Positions 1 through 5,877 of a stretch of DNA of 6,331 bases are shown here, in pieces. Source of the stretch: Pseudomonadota bacterium (lineage in GTDB: Bacteria > Desulfobacterota > JADFVX01); the NCBI GenBank assembly GCA_015222555.1, contig JADFVM010000057.1, positions 1 to 6,331 of the forward strand. Reading direction: 5' to 3'. Both the position numbers and the translations under genes were made by a program. The notes below the pieces were generated by a model. It did no database searches and was not told the DNA's origin. It was given only the letters and a program-made list of their open reading frames with translations. Position 1 is the stretch's first letter, and every line of letters starts with the position of its first letter.

Positions 1-70
1 CCTTTTTACCTGTGTGAAGACCGATACCAACGCAAGCTACCGGCTCTTTTATTGTTCTCTGGCTATACAT
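1..70 (-). CDS. lpxC: LpxC N-terminus (UDP-3-O-acyl-N-acetylglucosamine deacetylase), partial
   Basis: Only the first 23 codons are present; the gene runs off the left edge. Reading the minus strand from the ATG at 70-68 gives MYSQRTIKEPVACVGIGLHT followed by GKK. This matches the conserved LpxC start, a short basic strand with QRT, then GxGLHTGKK. LpxC is the cytosolic zinc deacetylase that commits UDP-acyl-GlcNAc to lipid A, so the organism should make LPS. The zinc ligands lie further in and cannot be seen. An AGGA Shine-Dalgarno sequence sits about 9 bases upstream. A second ATG just upstream (76-74) is out of frame and meets a stop within a few codons, so 70 is the better start. The gene is divergent from purM. 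The identification rests on a short but very characteristic segment. Confidence 0.88.
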   Translation of the reverse strand, partial: MYSQRTIKEPVACVGIGLHTGKK

Positions 71-149
71 TGGTCATAATCCTTATATTTAAGACCTCAT
101 TATTTAAATGGAGGCTTCATTATCTGTTTAATTAACAACGATAAAACCA

Positions 150-411
150 TTGCCTGACTTCACATACACATAGCATGACATACAAATATCATGCCATTTG
201 CATTTCAGCCTATTTTCATCACTTTTCTATCGACTTTCTCTGTCTTCACAAGCTTTTTCTGTGTTTTTTTACGATCACTGTGTTTTTTTCTCACACAAGC
301 TGTGGCAATTATGCCACAGGCGATGCTGGGGACCACGCCATATATTCGGGATATGCCAATCCTGACGACTTCATAAGTCAGACAGTCTCCTGGCAAGTTT
401 TTGACATTTCC
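150..411 (-). pseudogene. Possible decayed NlpC/P60 cell-wall hydrolase fragment
   Basis: One minus-strand frame is open from about 411 to 208 and gives a segment including YEVVRIGISRIYGVVPSIAC, then GIIATACVRKK and, further on, KVDRKVMKIG. This loosely follows the NlpC/P60 order: GxPYxYGG, a catalytic Cys before SG, then a basic stretch, and KV-R-L-GD before a hydrophobic strand. Past the stop, MIFVCH lies about 47 residues after the Cys, near the usual Cys-His spacing of the family (about 50). The FD before the Cys is missing, the GG is GV, a stop interrupts, and there is no ribosome binding site. If real it is a dead remnant. The similarity is by eye only and may be chance in AT-rich DNA. 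Confidence 0.25.
300..319. repeat. Perfect 8-bp inverted repeat in lpxC-purM spacer
   Basis: CTGTGGCA-ATTA-TGCCACAG is a perfect palindrome with 8-bp arms and a 4-base centre. It lies about 230 bases upstream of lpxC and 165 bases upstream of purM. It could be an operator for a dimeric regulator or an RNA hairpin. No T-run follows on the plus strand, so it is not a typical intrinsic terminator for that direction. It also falls inside the possible hydrolase remnant, in which case it may be coincidental. Confidence 0.55.
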
Positions 412-429
412 TTATTTCAGACAAAGGGT

Positions 430-459
430 TTGACATATAGTGACATTTTAAGCTATTTT
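430..459 (+). promoter_or_regulatory. Candidate sigma-70-type promoter for purM
   Basis: TTGACA at 430-435 is a perfect -35 consensus. It is followed after 18 bases by TATTTT (454-459), a fair -10. Transcription would start near 466, leaving a leader of about 20 bases before the TTG at 486. A competing -10, TATAGT at 436-441, has a poor -35 (about 413-418). A second TTGACA stands at 401-406 without a good -10 at the right distance. The sequence supports a promoter here, but not which start is used. Confidence 0.45.
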
Positions 460-460
460 A

Positions 461-480
461 TGCTCCTTAATTGAGGAGCA
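461..480 (+). promoter_or_regulatory. Hairpin enclosing the purM Shine-Dalgarno sequence
   Basis: TGCTCCT (461-467) and AGGAGCA (474-480) are perfect 7-bp complementary arms around a 6-base loop. The 3' arm contains GGAG, the best Shine-Dalgarno sequence for the TTG at 486 (7-base spacing from the end of GAGGAG). In an mRNA that includes both arms, the site would be paired and translation of purM, and of coupled purN, reduced. If transcription starts near 466 the 5' arm is largely lost, so promoter choice would decide whether the hairpin forms. Confidence 0.5.
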
Positions 481-485
481 AACAA

Positions 486-1532
486 TTGAAAAAAAACAGT
501 ATAACATATGCCTCTTCAGGCGTGAATATCGAAGAGGGCAATCGCTTCGTCAGCAAGATAAAGCCTCTCGTCAAAAAGACTTTTCGCCCTGAAGTGTTGA
601 CAGGTCTCGGTGGTTTTGGAGGTCTATTTGAATTATCTCAGGGAAAATACAAAGAACCCGTTCTCGTTTCTTCTACCGATGGTGTCGGTACGAAGCTTAA
701 AATCGCATTCCTGACGGATATTCATAATACGGTGGGAATCGATCTTGTTGCCATGTGTGTTAATGACATACTCGTTCAGGGCGCAGAGCCACTCTTTTTT
801 CTTGATTATTTCGGAACAGGTTTGCTGGAAACGGATAAGGCAGCAGAGGTTGTCGAAGGGATTGCAAGGGGTTGTGAAGAGGCAGGCTGCGCGCTTATAG
901 GCGGAGAAACAGCTGAAATGCCCGGCTTTTATGGAAAGGGCGAATATGACCTTGCGGGCTTTTCTGTAGGTATTGTCGAAAAAGAAAAAATCATAGACGG
1001 ATCAACCATTACACCGGGTGACGCCGTCATCGGCCTCAAATCGAGCGGATTGCACAGTAACGGCTATTCCCTTGCACGAAAGGTCCTCTTTGAGATCATG
1101 GGCCTCGACATATCACAAACACTCGAGGGTACCGATAAAAGCGTGGGAGAACTCCTGCTTACACCCACCAGAATATACGTAAAGCCTGTCCTTGGCCTTC
1201 TAAAAAAGTTTACCATTAAAGGAATGGCACACATCACAGGGGGAGGACTTATTGAAAACATACCCAGGATACTTCCCAAAGGTGTTGATGTCAGTATCGA
1301 CAGGGCGGCGTGGGAAATTCCTCACATATTTAAGGTCATCCAAGAGGGAGGCAATATCGATGAAAATGAAATGTACAGGGTCTTCAATAACGGTATAGGA
1401 TTTACATTGTTTTGTGAAGACAAAGACGCAGAGAGTATCATCGAGACCTTGAAGGAAAGTGGTGAAGAGGCATATATTCTTGGCAAAGCTCTCCCTTCTG
1501 CAAACGATGACGGTAAAGTTATTCTTAAATGA
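486..1532 (+). CDS. purM: Phosphoribosylformylglycinamidine cyclo-ligase (AIR synthetase)
   Basis: PurM closes FGAM to aminoimidazole ribonucleotide (AIR) using ATP, step 5 of de novo purine synthesis, as a cytosolic homodimer. The product has 348 residues, against about 345 in E. coli. Family signatures are present in order: YASSGVNIEEGN (residues 8-19), the glycine-rich GLGGFGG (40-46), SSTDGVGTK (62-70, nucleotide-binding region), GIDLVAMCVNDILVQGAEP (84-102), IGGETAEMPGFY (138-149), GLKSSGLHSNGYSLAR (183-198) and HITGGGLIENIPR (249-261). I start it at the TTG at 486 because GAGGAG lies 7 bases upstream. A start at the TTG at 471 would put the Shine-Dalgarno site inside the gene and add five residues not typical of the family. 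It overlaps purN by 4 bases (ATGA), so the two are probably translationally coupled. Confidence 0.97.
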   Translation: MKKNSITYASSGVNIEEGNRFVSKIKPLVKKTFRPEVLTGLGGFGGLFELSQGKYKEPVLVSSTDGVGTKLKIAFLTDIHNTVGIDLVAMCVNDILVQGAEPLFFLDYFGTGLLETDKAAEVVEGIARGCEEAGCALIGGETAEMPGFYGKGEYDLAGFSVGIVEKEKIIDGSTITPGDAVIGLKSSGLHSNGYSLARKVLFEIMGLDISQTLEGTDKSVGELLLTPTRIYVKPVLGLLKKFTIKGMAHITGGGLIENIPRILPKGVDVSIDRAAWEIPHIFKVIQEGGNIDENEMYRVFNNGIGFTLFCEDKDAESIIETLKESGEEAYILGKALPSANDDGKVILK

Positions 1533-2152
1533 CACGGAAAAAAGAAACAATAAAAATAGCTGTTCTCGCATCAGGTAGAGGGAGCAACTTTATTGCCATT
1601 GCCGATGCCATTTCGCGTGGTGAAATCAATGCCGACATAGCCTTTCTCTTCAGCAATAGTAAAGAGGCAAAAGCGATTGAAGCAGCAGAAAAAAGAGGTA
1701 TAAAAACAAAGGTTGTTGATTCCAGATCCCTTTCTAAAGAAGAATACGACAAGAAGTTAATTGAGGTTTTGACGGAAGAGGAAATAGACCTCGTTCTTTT
1801 GGCAGGTTATATGAAAATAGTGGGAAAAGCCCTCATAGAAACTTTCCCCCTTAGAATCATGAATATCCACCCTTCCCTGTTGCCCTCTTTCAAAGGGCTT
1901 CATGCGCAGAGGCAGGCAATAGAATATGGGGTCAAAGTGTCCGGCTGTACAGTCCACTTTGTCGATGAAGGAATGGATAGGGGGCCGATTATAATCCAGT
2001 CTGCCATACCCGTCCTTGACGATGACACAGCGGAATCACTGTCTAATAGAATCCTTATTGAAGAACATCGCCTCTATGCAAAGGCAGTCAAACTCTTTGC
2101 CCATGGAAAACTGAGAGTGGAAGGTAGAAAGGTTTTCATTGACTCAAAATAA
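1529..2152 (+). CDS. purN: Phosphoribosylglycinamide formyltransferase 1 (GAR transformylase)
   Basis: PurN transfers a formyl group from 10-formyl-tetrahydrofolate to GAR, step 3 of purine synthesis. The product has 207 residues, against 212 in E. coli. The phosphate-binding loop ASGRGSN is at residues 14-20. The folate and catalytic region has LLAGYMKI (90-97) and NIHPSLLPSF (112-121). The catalytic triad is visible as N112, H114 and D150, the last in VDEGMDRGPI. GLHAQRQA (123-130) and the C-terminal EEHRLYAKAV helix also match. The ATG overlaps the purM stop and has only a weak Shine-Dalgarno sequence, which fits coupled reinitiation. It uses folate, unlike the formate-dependent PurT. No terminator with a T-run follows. 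Confidence 0.97.
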   Translation: MTRKKETIKIAVLASGRGSNFIAIADAISRGEINADIAFLFSNSKEAKAIEAAEKRGIKTKVVDSRSLSKEEYDKKLIEVLTEEEIDLVLLAGYMKIVGKALIETFPLRIMNIHPSLLPSFKGLHAQRQAIEYGVKVSGCTVHFVDEGMDRGPIIIQSAIPVLDDDTAESLSNRILIEEHRLYAKAVKLFAHGKLRVEGRKVFIDSK

Positions 2153-2319
2153 ATAGTTTCGCCAGGCAAAGCTAAGCTGAATCATAATGCATAAAATGAG
2201 GAATATTATTCCTCCCAATAACAATAAAATTCAGGAGATTTGCCTGCTAGTAACTTTTCACCTTCCTTTCAACTTCACGTCTGCAACAACACATAATTAC
2301 AGTTGGAGTTTTCACTTAC
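2153..2319 (+). other. purN-oxidoreductase spacer with nested inverted repeats
   Basis: CAGGCAAA (2163-2170) pairs perfectly with TTTGCCTG (2239-2246). Inside lies GAGGAAT-ATT-ATTCCTC (2198-2214), a perfect 7-bp hairpin with a 3-base loop, plus a small AGCTAAGCT. There is no T-run after the inner hairpin on the plus strand, so it is a poor intrinsic terminator in that direction. On the minus strand it is followed by ATTTTAT, which is weak support for reverse-strand termination. The layout could fold as an RNA element between the purine pair and the next gene. I do not recognise a known riboswitch. The downstream gene has GGAG at 2305-2308, 11 bases before its ATG. Confidence 0.45.
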
Positions 2320-3768
2320 ATGAGCATACAAAAATCCTATGATGTCATAATTGCAGGCGGTCAATTGTCGGGGCTGCTCGCTGCAGCCCTTTTGAATAAT
2401 CAGGGCGTCCATGTGCTGGTTCTCGACGATGAAGATTGCCAGGAAAAGATAATCAAGGGCCATAAACTGGATCTGCAGATGTTCCATTCAAGCAAACTAT
2501 CTGAGAGTCCGGGTGTGAGGGACATTCTTTCCATCCTTGGCATTGACCTCAGCGATACAGAACTATTCTACCCTTCACAGCCTTTTTTCCAGGTAATAAC
2601 AGAAGGGCATCGTCTTGGTTTCCATGGCAGCTGGGAAAACATTACGGACGAGTTTGAAAGAGAGTTTCCTGAAGAGGCTCAATCTACTCTGTCCTTATTG
2701 CGTAGTGGCGTAGAGTCCAGAGAAAAGCTGATCCATGCGCTTCATAACAAAAAGAGAGTGCTGCCTTCACATGGCATGAAGGGAAAGCTGGATGACACTA
2801 TCAGGGGTAAGAAAAGGAATATCAACACCCTTGGTGATTTCTTTCAGGACAAAGTCGAGACAGGTGGATTCTCGGCATCATTGAAAAACATTCTTTCTCT
2901 CTGTCTTGATTACGCCACCCCCCTTTTCCCAGGCTACTTAAAAACAAACTGTTTTCCATTACACTTAGGCAATCCAAGAGGATGCGTTCCCCGGGGTGGA
3001 ATGACAGCGCTCAAGTCTCTTATAAAGGGAAAATTAAAAGATGCCGGTGTCAGCGTTTATCCATTGTCAGGCATAGATAAATTGACTATCCAAAAGAAAA
3101 GGGTGCTTGGCATTACCACCTACGGATCCTACGAAACTATTCACACAAAAGCCCTCATATACAATACCGGCCTTTCAATTCTTTCCCAGCTGTTGCCAAA
3201 AAGCCTTTTCACAAAAGCTTTTAGGGAAACGCTGGAATCGAATAAAAGGTGGGGACGTTGGCGCTCAGTCTTCATAATTGTGGATAAAAACAAAGTACCC
3301 GTCGGAATGCATGACGATGTTGTCATCGACAGGGGTTCCAGCTCACCCTTAATACTCCAGATTCAACCGCCCGGATACGAGAAGCAGGCGCAGGACGGAA
3401 CGAGATTGCTCAAGGTAAGTACACGGGTGGAAGACTCCAAGGATATAAAATCTGCAAATCCAGAAAGTGCCGACGCCTTTGAGCAGTCAGTAATCGAAAC
3501 GCTGCGTAAGCTGATGCCATTTCTAGATGAGCGCTTTGAGATAATCTACAGGTTTGACAGAGAGCCTCTATCAAAAGACGATTATATTTTTAAAGGGCCG
3601 ATTAAAGGACCATTGAATGTAGGCATAATCTCACCATTCACACCCTATGGGAACCTCTTTATAAGCGGAAAAGAGGTCATAACTACTTTGGGTCTTGAGG
3701 GTGATTTTATCCTGGCAAGAGTTCTTGCCAACCATATTTCAAATTTAATATCCGGGAAGGAGAACTGA
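2320..3768 (+). CDS. FAD-dependent oxidoreductase, phytoene desaturase-like fold
   Basis: The 482-residue product has an N-terminal Rossmann unit, DVIIAGGQLSGLLAAALL (residues 8-25) followed by VHVLVLDDED, where the acidic residue ends the second strand. A PRGGMTALKSLIKGKLKDAG segment lies at about 224-243, like the GGM-L motif of CrtI and amine-oxidase-type flavoproteins. A C-terminal FAD-contact motif, GNLFISGKEV then TTLGLEGDFILAR, starts at residue 444. No clear transmembrane helix or signal peptide is seen, so it should be cytosolic or peripheral. The dinucleotide loop reads G-G-Q-x-S-G: the middle Gly of GxGxxG is Gln. The substrate is unknown. The gene ends one base before ccsA, whose Shine-Dalgarno site is inside it, so the two are co-translated. 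A role tied to cytochrome c or quinones is possible but unproven. Carotenoid desaturase activity is not implied. Confidence 0.85.
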   Translation: MSIQKSYDVIIAGGQLSGLLAAALLNNQGVHVLVLDDEDCQEKIIKGHKLDLQMFHSSKLSESPGVRDILSILGIDLSDTELFYPSQPFFQVITEGHRLGFHGSWENITDEFEREFPEEAQSTLSLLRSGVESREKLIHALHNKKRVLPSHGMKGKLDDTIRGKKRNINTLGDFFQDKVETGGFSASLKNILSLCLDYATPLFPGYLKTNCFPLHLGNPRGCVPRGGMTALKSLIKGKLKDAGVSVYPLSGIDKLTIQKKRVLGITTYGSYETIHTKALIYNTGLSILSQLLPKSLFTKAFRETLESNKRWGRWRSVFIIVDKNKVPVGMHDDVVIDRGSSSPLILQIQPPGYEKQAQDGTRLLKVSTRVEDSKDIKSANPESADAFEQSVIETLRKLMPFLDERFEIIYRFDREPLSKDDYIFKGPIKGPLNVGIISPFTPYGNLFISGKEVITTLGLEGDFILARVLANHISNLISGKEN

Positions 3769-3769
3769 T

Positions 3770-4552
3770 TTGCCAAGTGCAATAGATACCCTCTCTATCT
3801 GCGCCACATCCCTTTATCTGTTTTTCCTGATCATCGAAGCCTTTCAATTAATAAAAAGAAAGAACACTGTTTTGCCCGGATTTTTTCTCCTTTCAGCAAT
3901 CATTCTACATCTCATTGCCTTAATATTGAGGACCTGGCATGTTGGCCATGCGCCCATGGCCAACCTTTATGAAACGCTTCTTTTCTTCAGCTTCTGTGTT
4001 GCCTTTGCAACCCTTATTTACATCATCAGGTACGGGATAAAAGAAATAGCTTTCATCTCCATAGCTGTTGCTATTGGACTATTTATCCTTGCCATACTCG
4101 CGGACCATAAGGTTACACCACTTTATATCGCACTGAAAACCATCTGGTTTGAAATACATGTAATGGCCTCCTTTGCAGGCTATGCCCTTTTTACTATCTC
4201 ATTTGCTTCGGCATTTTTCTTTCTTCTATCTTCAGGGAAAGAGTTCGCTATACAAAAAAAGTATGAAGAGATAACAAACAGTGCAAATGTCTGGGGTTTT
4301 TCTCTCTTCTCCTTTGCAATGTTCAGCGGCGCCATATGGGCCTATCTCGCCTGGGGAAATTACTGGTTTTGGGAACCAAAAACAATCTGGTCTTTCATTC
4401 TATGGTTTTATTTTGCCGGGATCGTTCATGGTCACTATTTAAAAAGGTGGCGGGGAAAACCTGTGGCATGGATGACCATATTCGGCTTCATTGTTGTCAT
4501 CTTTACCTATGTCGGGGTGGGACTATTGATGAAGAACTCTCACGCACTCTAA
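3770..4552 (+). CDS. ccsA: Cytochrome c biogenesis protein CcsA (ResC/CcsB-like, haem-handling)
   Basis: A polytopic membrane protein of 260 residues with about eight hydrophobic segments (roughly 5-27, 36-54, 68-88, 92-111, 131-153, 174-194, 205-220 and 234-254). It carries the Cytochrome_C_asm signatures: LRTWHVGHAPMANLYE (53-68), WFEIHVMASFAGYALF (126-141) and the tryptophan-rich periplasmic WWD region AWGNYWFWEPKTIW (194-207), followed by H220 and H222. In System II, CcsA and ResB move haem across the membrane and attach it to apocytochrome CXXCH. Candidate haem-ligand histidines are H57 or H60, H130 and H220 or H222. The start is TTG at 3770, with AAGGAG 7 bases upstream inside the preceding gene. 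The WWD core reads WFWEPK where most homologues have WDPK. Some groups call this family CcsB, so the symbol is a naming choice. Confidence 0.93.
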   Translation: MPSAIDTLSICATSLYLFFLIIEAFQLIKRKNTVLPGFFLLSAIILHLIALILRTWHVGHAPMANLYETLLFFSFCVAFATLIYIIRYGIKEIAFISIAVAIGLFILAILADHKVTPLYIALKTIWFEIHVMASFAGYALFTISFASAFFFLLSSGKEFAIQKKYEEITNSANVWGFSLFSFAMFSGAIWAYLAWGNYWFWEPKTIWSFILWFYFAGIVHGHYLKRWRGKPVAWMTIFGFIVVIFTYVGVGLLMKNSHAL

Positions 4553-4758
4553 CTTTTAAACCCGAAAAAAGCATTTGGACACAGATTTTAGCTTCGCAGA
4601 ATCGCTCTGAGAAGAAATACTAGGTCGACTTGATTACACTGATTTATTATGATTTTTCAAAGCCTTATATCAAAGAAAGGTTTAACCTTCGTGGTAAAAA
4701 AAAATTCCTCAAGAGATTTATCTGTGCCTAACTGAGGTTTTTAGATTAAAAGGTCAAA
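4553..4758 (+). promoter_or_regulatory. ccsA-resB spacer with hairpins before resB
   Basis: No gene is apparent in these 206 bases; the open frame that crosses in from ccsA is a shadow frame. AAGGTT-T-AACCTT (4677-4689) is a near-palindrome. CCTCA (4707-4711) can pair with TGAGG (4733-4737), followed by TTTTT (4738-4742), a weak terminator-like arrangement with a long loop that contains a smaller AGAT-TT-ATCT stem. It ends only 16 bases before the resB ATG, so it could act as an attenuator or affect access to the ribosome site (AAAAGG at 4748-4753). ACACAGATTT (4579-4588) and ACACTGATTT (4636-4645) are imperfect copies and may be traces of an interspersed repeat. Confidence 0.4.
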
Positions 4759-5805
4759 ATGAAGAGTCTGTATAAATATTTATCCTCTATAAAACTCACC
4801 ATCATCCTTACCTACCTGATTGTGATCAATACAATCATAGGATCCTTTATTCTTCTCAACTCATCTGAGGGCTATAGCGGGATAGACCATACCCTGCTTG
4901 TCAATTGGCTCCTCAAAAGCCCCACTTCTGCATCTTGGTGGATCTTCTCCCTGATTATCCTCCTTTTTTTCTTTTCATTGAACACTGTTTTTTGCACCTA
5001 CGACCGCCTATCCTCCCTCATCAAAGCATGGCGGGGAAAAGGATTAAGTAAGGAGGCAGAAGAGCTGTCTCTTGTTAGCGAAGATATTGAAAAAAAAGGG
5101 GTCAGGCTAAAAACATTTCTACCCTATCTGGCACATATAGGTTTTTTAATAGCCCTTTTCGGACATCTCGTGGGAAGTCTTTTTGGCTTCAAAGGAGGTG
5201 AGATTAGAGCAACCACTGGAGAGATCGTCCAGATTAAAGAGTCGAAAAATCTTGCCATCAAGATAGGCGACCTCCATATGAAGCTGGCAAAAGAGGGTTA
5301 TCCTGAAGAAATGAGTGGAGAGATCACTCTCATGAAAAACAGAAAGGCCGTCAAAGGGAAAAAAATAGGCGTCAATTCACCACTCATTTATGGAGATGTC
5401 GCCGTTTACATCAAAAACGTTCAGCCTATAATTCAGGGTTTTGAAATAAATGTTAGCGGCCATGGCCAGAATTCAACCTTTCTTCTTTCACCGGGGATGA
5501 GCAGATCAATCGATGAGAATAACCTGCATATCGCTGGAGGGCGAATTAATCAACGATATGGAGCAATGGAGATTTTACTTCTGAAGGGGGGACAGATAAT
5601 TCAGAGAAAGTGGCTTGCGCCATCCATGCCAGGGATGCAGGGATTTAATTTCAACAATCAGAATATGAGGGCCGTGAAAACAAGGATTACCAATGTGGGG
5701 ACATTCACCCTCAATAAAGATCCCGGCGCCCTGATCGTGTTTTCGGGGCTTGGCCTCTTCGGTCTTTCCCTTTTTGCCCATATCATCTTGAGGAAAAGGT
5801 CTTAG
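4759..5805 (+). CDS. resB: Cytochrome c biogenesis protein ResB (Ccs1-like)
   Basis: ResB partners CcsA in System II: it holds apocytochrome and haem at the outer face of the membrane during thioether formation. The 348-residue product has the family plan. TM1 is at about 13-34 (IKLTIILTYLIVINTIIGSF), TM2 at about 60-79, TM3 at about 121-142 with H126 and H136, then a large periplasmic domain (about 145-322), and a final TM at about 324-344. The final TM follows KDPGALIVFSG, a typical ResB entry motif. It is shorter than the roughly 450-600 residues of many ResB/Ccs1 proteins, but all four helices are present, so it looks like a compact form, not a truncation. The ATG is supported by AAAAGG 5 bases upstream. 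It is on the same strand as ccsA but separated by about 200 bases. CcdA and ResA partners are not in this window. Confidence 0.9.
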   Translation: MKSLYKYLSSIKLTIILTYLIVINTIIGSFILLNSSEGYSGIDHTLLVNWLLKSPTSASWWIFSLIILLFFFSLNTVFCTYDRLSSLIKAWRGKGLSKEAEELSLVSEDIEKKGVRLKTFLPYLAHIGFLIALFGHLVGSLFGFKGGEIRATTGEIVQIKESKNLAIKIGDLHMKLAKEGYPEEMSGEITLMKNRKAVKGKKIGVNSPLIYGDVAVYIKNVQPIIQGFEINVSGHGQNSTFLLSPGMSRSIDENNLHIAGGRINQRYGAMEILLLKGGQIIQRKWLAPSMPGMQGFNFNNQNMRAVKTRITNVGTFTLNKDPGALIVFSGLGLFGLSLFAHIILRKRS

Positions 5806-5877
5806 AAGGCTGTTGAGTGTCTTTGCGAGCCCCGGCACTGCCGGCATAAACTGAAAGATGCTAAGGGTGAAAATGTC
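5806..5877. other. Convergent resB-sspB spacer with GC-rich hairpin
   Basis: Between the two convergent stops lies CCGGC-ACT-GCCGG (5832-5844), a perfect 5-bp stem. No T-run follows on either strand, so it is at best a weak or factor-assisted bidirectional terminator. The preceding bases TGTCTTTGCGAGC (5818-5830) resemble the start of the common interspersed TGTCATTGCGAGC-type repeat of many bacterial genomes, but the rest of that element is absent. Confidence 0.35.

Larger units (their letters stand above)
71..485. other. Divergent lpxC-purM intergenic region
   Basis: This 415-base spacer has no convincing intact gene. The short open frames on both strands are AT-rich, lack ribosome binding sites and resemble no family I know, apart from a possible decayed hydrolase on the minus strand. 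The lpxC side (71-90) holds the lpxC Shine-Dalgarno sequence. The centre has long T-runs on the plus strand (about 253-290) and a perfect 8-bp inverted repeat (300-319). The purM side (400-485) holds TTGACA-like boxes and the SD hairpin. The size is generous for a bacterial promoter region, which fits either regulatory content or remains of a lost gene. Confidence 0.6.

Noticed and set aside
175..474. 99-codon plus-strand ORF upstream of purM
   Set aside because: No ribosome site, a Phe- and His-rich product driven by T-runs, no recognisable family, and it runs into the purM leader. It is probably non-coding.
471..485. purM start at the TTG at 471
   Set aside because: It would place GAGGAG inside the gene and has no Shine-Dalgarno sequence of its own. 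The TTG at 486 has ideal spacing and gives the family length.
430..485. Purine riboswitch upstream of purM
   Set aside because: There is no three-way junction layout or conserved core, and the likely leader is too short.
1200..1571. 123-codon minus-strand ORF antisense to purM
   Set aside because: Antisense shadow of the conserved purM 3' half, with no independent coding evidence.
2198..2214. Intrinsic terminator for purN
   Set aside because: The stem is perfect, but no T-run follows on the plus strand; kept only as a structural element.
4336..4623. 95-codon plus-strand ORF over the end of ccsA
   Set aside because: It is an alternate frame of the conserved WWD and final helix region of CcsA, with no ribosome site or family match.
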